12,038 nucleotides of DNA. Source: Thermoanaerobaculia bacterium. GTDB taxonomy: Bacteria > Acidobacteriota > Thermoanaerobaculia > Multivoradales > JAHEKO01. The notes beneath the pieces are model-generated. The model saw only the letters and a list, made by a program, of their open reading frames with translations, was not told the origin of the DNA and ran no database searches. Each line of letters opens with the position of its first letter. Positions within the stretch are counted from its first letter, which is position 1. Both the position numbers and the translations under genes were made by a program. The stretch spans positions 1 through 12,038 of the forward strand of contig JARFQS010000023.1 of NCBI GenBank assembly GCA_029287645.1, written 5' to 3'. Positions 6,532 through 12,038 of the stretch are shown piece by piece.

Positions 6532-7008
6532 ATGAGCCCTTCGAACCCCTTCAGCCACCTGGATGACAGCGGTCAGGCCCGCATGGTCGACGTGTCCGAA
6601 AAACCGGTCACACGGAGGGTCGCCGAGGCCTCATGCCAGGTGCGGATGTCACCCGAAACCGTCTCGAAACTGGGAGAGATGCCCAAAGGTGACGCGTACA
6701 CCGTGGCTCGTCTGGCCGGAATCCAAGGGGCCAAGAAAGCCGGGGAGCTCGTCCCGCTCGCCCATCCGTTGGGACTGGATCAGGTCGAGGTGGAGATCGT
6801 GCCCAATGACCGAGGTGTGAGCATTCGAGCCCGAGTCATTGTCACTGCCCGCACCGGAGCCGAGCTCGAGGCCATGGCTTCCTGTTCGGTGGCGGCACTG
6901 GCACTCTACGACATGGTGAAGGCGGTCGAGCGGGATGCCGTCATCACCGACCTGCGGCTGGACGCCAAGAGCGGCGGCAGGAGCGGGGAATTCCGGCGAC
7001 CAGGATGA
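6532..7008 (+). CDS. moaC: Cyclic pyranopterin monophosphate synthase (molybdenum cofactor biosynthesis)
   Basis: MoaC converts the cyclic GTP derivative made by the radical SAM enzyme MoaA into cyclic pyranopterin monophosphate, the first stable molybdopterin intermediate. The 158-residue protein is full length. It has FSHLDDSGQARMVDVSEKPV at the start, GDAYTVARLAGIQGAKKAGE in the middle, VPLAHPLGL, and KSGGRSGEF at the end. Residues K52, H78, E113, D127 and K130 align with the known active-site K51, H77, E114, D128 and K131 of E. coli MoaC. The cysteine often seen in 'PLCHPL' is alanine here. An in-frame TAG at 6517-6519 makes the ATG at 6532 the first possible start. It has no ribosome binding site and may be read from a near-leaderless mRNA. 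No other moa or moe gene is in the window. The stop overlaps the next ATG (ATGA). Confidence 0.95.
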   Translation: MSPSNPFSHLDDSGQARMVDVSEKPVTRRVAEASCQVRMSPETVSKLGEMPKGDAYTVARLAGIQGAKKAGELVPLAHPLGLDQVEVEIVPNDRGVSIRARVIVTARTGAELEAMASCSVAALALYDMVKAVERDAVITDLRLDAKSGGRSGEFRRPG

Positions 7009-8192
7009 TTCTCACGGGTCTGGATCGGCTTTTGGCCGACGACAAGGCGCTGGCCGGCAGACGGTATGGCCTTCTCGTTCACGGTGCATCCGTGAGTGCC
7101 GCGCTGGTTCCAGCGCATGTCGCGCTGAAGGCCGCGGGAGCCGAGGCTCCCACGTTGCTGCTCGGGCCAGAGCATGGTCTCTACGGCATCGAGCAGGACA
7201 TGGTGCCCTCGGCCGATCAGGTCGATCCCTGGACAGGGTTGCGGGTCGTGTCTCTCTATGGCGATACCGAGTCGTCCCTACGAGCCGATCGGAGCCACTT
7301 TCGCGATCTCGATCTGCTGGTCATCGACCTTCAGGACGTGGGGGCCCGCTACTACACTTATGCGGCCACGGCCGTTTGGACGGCAGAGGTCGCGCTCCAG
7401 GAAGGCTGCGAGGTGTGGGTTCTCGATCGACCGAATCCCATCGGTGGCCTGGTCGTCGAAGGGAACCTTCGACAGGAGGGCTACGAGTCCTTTGTCGGGG
7501 CCTTCCAAACACCGGTTCGCCATAGCCTCACACTGGGTGAGCTGATGCGCCTCGAAGCGGCACGACGCAGTTGGCCGGAGGGTCTTCGCGTGTGGACCCT
7601 GCAGGGATGGCATCGATCGATGCTCTGGCAGGAGATCGATCGGCTCTGGATCGCCCCCTCTCCCAATATTCCGACTCCGCAGACCGCTCTCGTCTATCCA
7701 GGCCTCTGCCTGGTCGAAGGTACCGAGCTCTCGGAAGGCCGAGGCACGACCCGTCCATTCGAGCTGATAGGGGCGCCCGGAATCGATGCACTGCGACTCG
7801 CCGGTGAACTCAACAGCCGGGGTCTGGCGGGCGTGAGATTCGTGCCGACCTTCTTTCGCCCCGTATTTCACAAGCACGAGAACGAGATCTGCGGTGGTGT
7901 GGAGATCAAAGTGACCGATCCGTGGTCGTTTCAACCCTACCGTTGTGGTGTCGAGGTGCTCTACCATATCCGCCGGATCGCGCCTGAAGCCTTCGCTTGG
8001 CGTGAACAGGCCTACGAATTCGTCAGCGATCGACCCGCCATCGATCTGCTCACGGGCTCCAGCGAGCTGCGGGAGGTTCTCGAGTCTGAACAGGATCCCG
8101 TCGACTGGTGCGATTCCTGGTTCGCACAGGAAGACCGATTCCGCCGTGAGATCGAGCCTTGGCTTCTGTATCCTCGAGCGGCAAGCTCATGA
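7005..8192 (+). CDS. namZ: NamZ-like exo-beta-N-acetylmuramidase (DUF1343, GH171), without a visible signal peptide
   Basis: Proteins of this family release MurNAc or MurNAc-GlcNAc units from the non-reducing ends of peptidoglycan glycans. The 395-residue protein carries the family's conserved blocks in order: LLGPEHGLYG (52-61), VVSLYGDT, LLVIDLQDVGARYYTYAAT, WVLDRPNPIGG, SFVGAFQTPVRHSLTLGELM, WIAPSPNIPTPQTALVYPG, EGTELSEGRGTTRPFELIGAP and FRPVFHKHENEICGGV. The Glu/His of the PEHG block lies in the proposed catalytic centre. Many family members are secreted, yet this one starts MILTGLDRLLADDKALAGRR with no hydrophobic stretch, so it is probably cytoplasmic unless an upstream start is missed. 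An upstream start looks unlikely, because its ATG overlaps the moaC stop. A role in recycling imported muropeptides is inference. Its stop overlaps the next gene's ATG. Confidence 0.88.
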   Translation: MILTGLDRLLADDKALAGRRYGLLVHGASVSAALVPAHVALKAAGAEAPTLLLGPEHGLYGIEQDMVPSADQVDPWTGLRVVSLYGDTESSLRADRSHFRDLDLLVIDLQDVGARYYTYAATAVWTAEVALQEGCEVWVLDRPNPIGGLVVEGNLRQEGYESFVGAFQTPVRHSLTLGELMRLEAARRSWPEGLRVWTLQGWHRSMLWQEIDRLWIAPSPNIPTPQTALVYPGLCLVEGTELSEGRGTTRPFELIGAPGIDALRLAGELNSRGLAGVRFVPTFFRPVFHKHENEICGGVEIKVTDPWSFQPYRCGVEVLYHIRRIAPEAFAWREQAYEFVSDRPAIDLLTGSSELREVLESEQDPVDWCDSWFAQEDRFRREIEPWLLYPRAASS

Positions 8193-8599
8193 AGCGCATC
8201 CACTTGTTGTCGGTCGAAGGTCGAGCCGAGGAGTACCAGGTGCTCATCGAGGCGATCCGCGCCGAGGACAGGAGGGTCGGGTGGCTCGACCTCGGTGGGA
8301 CAGAAGTCCCGGAAGCACTGAAAGCCGCGTCCAGGACCGGTGTGCTCCGCGCCGTCGGAGTGCAGGATGGCCTGACGGTCGCCGTGAAGCCTCGCAAGGG
8401 TGGCGTGGTCATGAAGGACCTGCTCCGAGAGTACTTCGTGGGTTGTTCGGTCGTGCTCGTTCGGGGAGGTGAAGGCATGCCGCGCCTTTCGACAGCGGAG
8501 GACGACTGGCGGGTGGAGATTCCGGGAGCGACACCGCGGAAGCTGGACACGGCAAGCCTGGTGGCGGCACTCAGAAGGCCACGGCCCTTCGGAGCCTAG
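8189..8599 (+). CDS. Unrecognised 136-residue protein following namZ
   Basis: I do not recognise a family. The ATG at 8189 overlaps the namZ stop (ATGA), which fixes the start better than a further-upstream in-frame ATG at 8159 lying inside namZ. The protein starts MKRIHLLSVEGRAEEYQVLI, which looks like a beta strand then a helix. Later parts include GWLDLGGTEVPEALKAA, VGVQDGLTVAVKPRKGG, a helix MKDLLREYFVG, and a strand VVLVRGG. It ends in a basic, proline-rich LRRPRPFGA. There is one cysteine (CSVVLV), no signal peptide and no membrane helix. The alternating strand-helix pattern suggests a small alpha/beta fold, and glycine-rich turns (KGG, RGGEG) could bind a nucleotide or phosphate, but that is speculation. 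Its codon use and composition resemble its neighbours. Tight coupling to namZ suggests a shared task. Confidence 0.75.
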   Translation: MKRIHLLSVEGRAEEYQVLIEAIRAEDRRVGWLDLGGTEVPEALKAASRTGVLRAVGVQDGLTVAVKPRKGGVVMKDLLREYFVGCSVVLVRGGEGMPRLSTAEDDWRVEIPGATPRKLDTASLVAALRRPRPFGA

Positions 8600-8616
8600 A
8601 TTTCGACCCGCAACTC

Positions 8617-8626
8617 GGAGGTGATC
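8617..8626 (+). promoter_or_regulatory. Near-perfect ribosome binding site for the class V aminotransferase gene
   Basis: GGAGGTGATC is complementary over ten bases to the conserved 3' end of bacterial 16S rRNA. It lies 6 nt before the ATG at 8633 (8 nt when measured from the end of the GGAGGTGA core). It settles the start at 8633 rather than at the in-frame GTG at 8621, which is inside the site itself. It is the strongest such site in the window and implies high expression of the serine pathway pair. Confidence 0.85.
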
Positions 8627-8632
8627 TCGACC

Positions 8633-9718
8633 ATGACCCGGCCCGACATTCGGTTCTTTCTACCCGGTCCGACCTATGTTCTCCCAGAAGTCCGGGAGGC
8701 CATGGTAGCGGATGTCGTGGGACATCGCTCACCGGGCTTCAAGTCGCTGTACCAGTCGATGGCACCGCGACTGCAATCCGTGTTTCGCACCAGCGGGGAC
8801 GTATTCATCGCCACCGGCAGTGCCACTCTGGTGATGGAGAGCGCCATTGTCTCGACTGTCGAGTCGCGCGTCCTGAACCTCGTCTGCGGCGCCTTCTCCG
8901 AGCGCTGGCATCAGATCTGTCTCTCCCTGGGAAAGCAGGCCGATCGGGTAGAGGTGCCCTGGGGGCGGGCCATGGATCCGGATCTGTTGAGAGAGGCTCT
9001 CCGCCGGCAGCGGTACGAAGCCGTGACCCTGGTTCACAACGAGACCTCGACCGGCGTGATCAATCCCCTGGAGTCGATAGCCAAGGTGGTGAGGGAAGAG
9101 AGCGAGGCTCTGCTGCTGGTCGACACGGTCTCCTCGATGGCGGGGGCGTCGATCGAGATGGAAGCGTGGGGACTCGACGTGGTCCTGGCCAGCGTGCAGA
9201 AAGCCATGGCCGCGCCGCCGGGACTGACGGTCTTCAGCTTCTCTGACCGCGCGGCCGAGCAGGCCGGCCGGCTGGAGCATCGGGGTTTCTATACCGACCT
9301 GCTGCGATACCGGGAGAAGCATCGAGCAGGCGGAACGATCACCACTCCGGCCGTCTCGGTGTGCTATGCCCTCGACCGCCAGTTGAACAACATTCTCGAG
9401 GAGGGGATGGAGGCGCGTTGGAGGCGGCACGCCGATCTGCAGGACCAGACGGCTCGGTGGGCCGACTCGAGGGGTCTGCAGTGGGCCAGCGAGGAGGGTT
9501 GTCGGTCGCCGACCATCAGCTGCCTGCGGGCGCCCGAGGGATGGGTGGGTCCGCAGATCGTCGAGGGCCTCGCCGGTCTCGGATTCACCATCGGAGGCGG
9601 CTACGGCAAGTGGAAACCGGAGACCCTACGTATCGGCCACATGGGCGAGGTACGGAGGGAGGACCTCGAGGGGTTGCTGACGGCCTTCGACGGGCTGTTG
9701 GAGGGGAACGAGAGATGA
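8633..9718 (+). CDS. Class V pyridoxal-phosphate aminotransferase, probable phosphoserine aminotransferase
   Basis: This 361-residue protein is a fold-type I, class V aminotransferase of the serine-glyoxylate/alanine-glyoxylate branch. It begins with FLPGPTYVLPEVREAM and GHRSPGFKSLY, has TGSATLVMESAI for cofactor phosphate binding, VHNETSTGVINPL, the cofactor aspartate in LLLVDTVSSMAG, and the PLP lysine K190 in VLASVQKAMAAPPGL. A C-terminal GGGYGKWKPETLRIGHMG is typical of the branch. Its stop overlaps the serA ATG by 4 nt, so the likely reaction is 3-phosphohydroxypyruvate plus glutamate to phosphoserine and 2-oxoglutarate. Class V enzymes of this branch replace classical SerC in some methanogens. 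Alternatives are alanine-glyoxylate or serine-pyruvate aminotransferase. The start at 8633 is set by the strong ribosome binding site. A weak TAGATT (8597-8602) might act as a -10 box. Confidence 0.88.
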   Translation: MTRPDIRFFLPGPTYVLPEVREAMVADVVGHRSPGFKSLYQSMAPRLQSVFRTSGDVFIATGSATLVMESAIVSTVESRVLNLVCGAFSERWHQICLSLGKQADRVEVPWGRAMDPDLLREALRRQRYEAVTLVHNETSTGVINPLESIAKVVREESEALLLVDTVSSMAGASIEMEAWGLDVVLASVQKAMAAPPGLTVFSFSDRAAEQAGRLEHRGFYTDLLRYREKHRAGGTITTPAVSVCYALDRQLNNILEEGMEARWRRHADLQDQTARWADSRGLQWASEEGCRSPTISCLRAPEGWVGPQIVEGLAGLGFTIGGGYGKWKPETLRIGHMGEVRREDLEGLLTAFDGLLEGNER

Positions 9719-11295
9719 GCCGCATCCTGGTTGCCGATCCACTGCATGCCGCGGGCTTGGAAATACTGCGCCAGAGCGGCTCGGAGGTCCATCTCTTGAC
9801 GGCCGAAGAGCGACCGAGGCTGGGGGAGATCCTGGGTGGGTTCGACGCGCTGATCGTCAGAAGCATGACGAATGTCGACGGCGATCTCCTCCGGCAGGGC
9901 AAGAGGCTGAAGGTCGTGGGTCGGGCGGGGATCGGGGTCGACAACGTGGACGTATCCACCGCAACCGAGCTGGGCATTCTGGTGGTCAACGCTCCGACAG
10001 CCAACCTGGTTTCCGCGACGGAGCACACGTTCGCCTTGCTGCTGGCCTTGGCTCGCAACATCCCCACCGCACACGCCTCGCTGGTGGCCGGCGAGTGGGA
10101 TCGGAAGCGGTTCCAGGGGACCGAGCTCAACGAAAAGACCCTCGGGCTGATCGGCCTCGGTCGCATCGGACAGCACGTCGCGTATCGTGCCAAGGCTTTC
10201 GGCATGAAGATCCTGGCTTTCGATCCCTATCTGGATGCGGCGGCTGCACGTCGTCTCGATGTGGAGCTTTCAGAGATCGAGCCTCTCCTGAGGCGCTCTG
10301 ACGTTGTCTCCATCCACACGCCACTCACGGACCAGACGCGAGGCCTGCTGGATGCGGCGGCGATCTCCCGCATGAAGTCGGGTGCGCTCCTGGTCAACTG
10401 CGCCAGGGGCGGGGTCGTGGACGAGGCAGCGGTTCTGGAAGCCCTGGAATCGGGGCGTCTCGGTGGCGTTGCCCTGGATGTCTTCGAGCACGAGCCGCCT
10501 ACCGACTCGAAGCTCGTGGGTCATCCGCGGGTGGTCGTGACGCCGCACATCGGAGCCCAGACACGGGAGGCGCAGGAGCGGGTGGCCACCGAAACCGCCC
10601 GCATGGTGTTGGGTGCTCTCGAAGGCTCATTGGAGCTGACGGCGGTGAATCTGCCGTTCTCTCCAACGGGAGGGCGCGCTCAGCACTTCGTGGCCCTGGC
10701 CGAGCAACTGGGGTCGCTGAGCAGCTCGCTGCTGGGTAGTAGCGTTCTCGAAGTCAAGGTCGAGCTCTGGGGGATGGAGGAGGACATTCGCGTGCCTCTG
10801 ACGATCGCGGCTCTGAAAGGGGCTCTCTCGCCGTTCCTCGGCGAGGCCGTGAACTTCGTGAACGCCGAGAAGATAGCCGAAGATCGTGGCATCGAGGTCG
10901 TGCGATCCGTTTATCACTCCTCCGGGGAGTATCCCGAGCTCGTGGGAGTGACCCTCAGCGGCGAGACAGGTACCGCCGAGGTGGCAGGCACGGTTTTCGG
11001 GGAGGCCGATCCGAGAGTCGTGCGGCTCGAGGGGTATCGTCTCGAGTTTCGAGCCAAGGGACGATTGCTCGTCCTTCGCAACAGTGACGTTCCGGGCGTT
11101 GTCGGTACCCTGGGCAGTCTGCTGGGCGAAGCCGGGATCAACATCGCTGAGATCCATCTGGCTCGCAAGACGGGCGGTGGAGATGCGCTGGCGGTGCTGC
11201 GACTCGATCAGGCGCCGCCCGAGTCAACCCTCGCCGCCCTCGAGGCTTTGCCCGAGATCAGTCAGGTACGAGTGGTCGATCTGGAGTCGATCTAG
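9715..11295 (+). CDS. serA: D-3-phosphoglycerate dehydrogenase, long form with ASB and ACT domains
   Basis: SerA oxidises 3-phosphoglycerate to 3-phosphohydroxypyruvate with NAD, the committed step of serine synthesis. The 526-residue protein is the long form. Its substrate domain contains VGRAGIGVDNVDVSTATE, the NAD-binding loop is GLIGLGRIG (144-152), and the catalytic residues are R231 in NCARGGVVDE, E260 in DVFEHEP and H278 in TPHIGAQT. Each number is 2 less than in the M. tuberculosis enzyme. After about residue 310 comes the intervening allosteric substrate-binding domain. Residues from about 450 form an ACT domain (LLVLRNSDVPGVVGTLGSLL), which in relatives binds serine for feedback inhibition. 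The ATG at 9715 overlaps the aminotransferase stop; GGAGG (9700-9704) lies 10 nt upstream. The frame is open further upstream to 9361, but that part runs antiparallel to no known domain and lies inside the aminotransferase gene. Confidence 0.96.
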   Translation: MSRILVADPLHAAGLEILRQSGSEVHLLTAEERPRLGEILGGFDALIVRSMTNVDGDLLRQGKRLKVVGRAGIGVDNVDVSTATELGILVVNAPTANLVSATEHTFALLLALARNIPTAHASLVAGEWDRKRFQGTELNEKTLGLIGLGRIGQHVAYRAKAFGMKILAFDPYLDAAAARRLDVELSEIEPLLRRSDVVSIHTPLTDQTRGLLDAAAISRMKSGALLVNCARGGVVDEAAVLEALESGRLGGVALDVFEHEPPTDSKLVGHPRVVVTPHIGAQTREAQERVATETARMVLGALEGSLELTAVNLPFSPTGGRAQHFVALAEQLGSLSSSLLGSSVLEVKVELWGMEEDIRVPLTIAALKGALSPFLGEAVNFVNAEKIAEDRGIEVVRSVYHSSGEYPELVGVTLSGETGTAEVAGTVFGEADPRVVRLEGYRLEFRAKGRLLVLRNSDVPGVVGTLGSLLGEAGINIAEIHLARKTGGGDALAVLRLDQAPPESTLAALEALPEISQVRVVDLESI

Positions 11296-11313
11296 CAGCA
11301 GGGAGGCGGGATC

Positions 11314-12038
11314 ATGGCAAGAGTCGGTGTGGCGTTTGGCGGTCGTAGTGTCGAGCATCAGGTTTCGATCCGCTCAGCCAGGACGGTTATCGGGGCTCTG
11401 GTAGAGGCGGGGCACGAAGTCGTTCCCCTGGGCATCTCGCAGAATGGTCGGTGGCTCCCAGCGACGGATTCGCAGCGTGCCGTGGAGGGTGATCTGGACA
11501 CGTTGGGAGCCGTGGATACGCCGCTGGCCCCATCGCTCAGTCACCTCCTGGACGCATCGATCGATACGCTCTTTCCGGTCGTCCACGGCACCTGGGGGGA
11601 AGACGGCACGTTGCAGGGCCTGTGCGAGATGCTGGACCTGCCGTATGTCGGAGCGGGTGTATGCGCCAGCGCCCTGGCCATGGACAAGGTGCTCTGCAAG
11701 CGGCAGCTCGAGAGCTCTGGATTGCCGGTCGTGGAGTACGGATCGATCCGTGGGTCGAGCTTCGAAGCCGACCCGGAGAAAGCCGTGGGCGAGCTGCCCG
11801 AGTTGCCGTTCCCGGTCTTCGTCAAGCCCAGTATCGGCGGCTCCAGCGTAGGAGTGCGCAGAGTCGAGAGTCCCGCCGACCTGCCGTCGGCGATCGCCTT
11901 CGCGCTCCGTTTCGACGCCAACGTTCTGGTGGAGCGTGGAGTCCAGGGCCGGGAGCTGGAGTGCTCTGTGCTGGGAGACCGACGTCTGGAGGCCTCTGCC
12001 GTCGGCGAAATCCTGCCGGGCAATCCGTTCTACGACTA
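11314..12038 (+). CDS. ddl: D-alanine--D-alanine ligase, 5' part (runs off the right edge)
   Basis: Ddl joins two D-alanines with ATP to make the dipeptide that ends the peptidoglycan stem. The open frame covers 241 codons to the window edge, about two thirds of a usual 350-370 residue Ddl. It begins MARVGVAFGGRSVEHQVSIR, with E14 at the position of the D-Ala contact E15 in E. coli DdlB, and H15 following. Further motifs are FPVVHGTWGEDGTLQGL, LPYVGAGVCASALAMDKVLCK, the ATP-grasp FVKPSIGGSSVGV, LVERGVQGRELECSVLG and the edge motif GEILPGNPFYDY. The more usual EHEVS is EHQVS here. GGGAGG (11301-11306) lies 7 nt before the ATG, 18 nt after serA, so co-transcription is likely. The omega loop that separates D-Ala from D-Lac or D-Ser ligases lies beyond the edge, so acceptor preference cannot be read. 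Confidence 0.93.
   Translation, partial: MARVGVAFGGRSVEHQVSIRSARTVIGALVEAGHEVVPLGISQNGRWLPATDSQRAVEGDLDTLGAVDTPLAPSLSHLLDASIDTLFPVVHGTWGEDGTLQGLCEMLDLPYVGAGVCASALAMDKVLCKRQLESSGLPVVEYGSIRGSSFEADPEKAVGELPELPFPVFVKPSIGGSSVGVRRVESPADLPSAIAFALRFDANVLVERGVQGRELECSVLGDRRLEASAVGEILPGNPFYD

Noticed and set aside
8159..8188. Upstream ATG start for the unknown protein
   Set aside because: It would extend the gene 30 nt into namZ with a Ser-rich tail. The ATGA overlap at 8189 matches the junction style used by neighbouring genes.
9361..9714. Possible 118-residue N-terminal extension of SerA in the same open frame
   Set aside because: The extension lies inside the aminotransferase gene in another frame, is Arg/Gly-rich without a domain, and the ATG at 9715 has its own GGAGG site and gives catalytic residue numbers matching known SerA.
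11296..11313. Terminator or promoter between serA and ddl
   Set aside because: The 18-nt gap holds only a ribosome binding site. No stem, T-run or -10 box is present.

Overview
The window is a GC-rich (about 60-65% by eye), tightly packed bacterial chromosome segment made mostly of housekeeping genes, with very short intergenic gaps and many start/stop overlaps. It has FtsK with N-terminal membrane helices, a phosphorylated serine pathway and D-Ala-D-Ala ligase, so it comes from a walled bacterium. I cannot fix the phylum from this sequence. The base composition and mixed gene order would fit an uncultured Acidobacteriota-like or Myxococcota-like lineage, but that is a guess. No rRNA, tRNA, CRISPR, insertion sequence or phage gene was seen.

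Layout. (1) 1-97, minus strand: the first 32 codons of a gene resembling a GNAT-type acetyltransferase. (2) 98-285: a gene-free spacer with an extended -10 box for the leftward gene and inverted repeats before the rightward genes. (3) 286-5809, plus strand: rsmA, ftsK, fmt and rsmB. These are a 16S rRNA dimethyltransferase, the DNA translocase of the divisome, Met-tRNA formyltransferase and an rRNA m5C methyltransferase. ftsK appears to start at a rare CTG codon. (4) 5776-6498, minus strand: a family 2 glycosyltransferase whose 3' end overlaps the end of rsmB. (5) 6499-6531: a 33-bp divergent spacer containing a perfect 10-bp palindrome that reads as an extended -10 box on both strands. (6) 6532-12038, plus strand: moaC, a NamZ/DUF1343-type muramidase, an unrecognised 136-residue protein, a class V aminotransferase, serA and the start of ddl. 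Most of these junctions are 4-nt ATGA overlaps.

How the genes work together. The left cluster concerns ribosome maturation and translation initiation (RsmA, RsmB, Fmt), with FtsK for division and chromosome segregation embedded in it. In the right cluster, SerA and the coupled class V aminotransferase most likely form the first two steps of serine synthesis from 3-phosphoglycerate. Ddl makes the D-Ala-D-Ala end of peptidoglycan. NamZ acts on muramyl glycans. MoaC makes the molybdopterin precursor cPMP. The least explained part is the trio moaC, a NamZ-like protein with no visible signal peptide, and a small unknown protein, all joined by ATGA overlaps. I see no clear new defence, mobile or secondary-metabolite system here. 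The most interesting points are the CTG start of ftsK, the two-way -10 palindrome, the leaderless-looking divergent genes, the signal-less NamZ with its unknown partner, and an excess of the word CGATCG.
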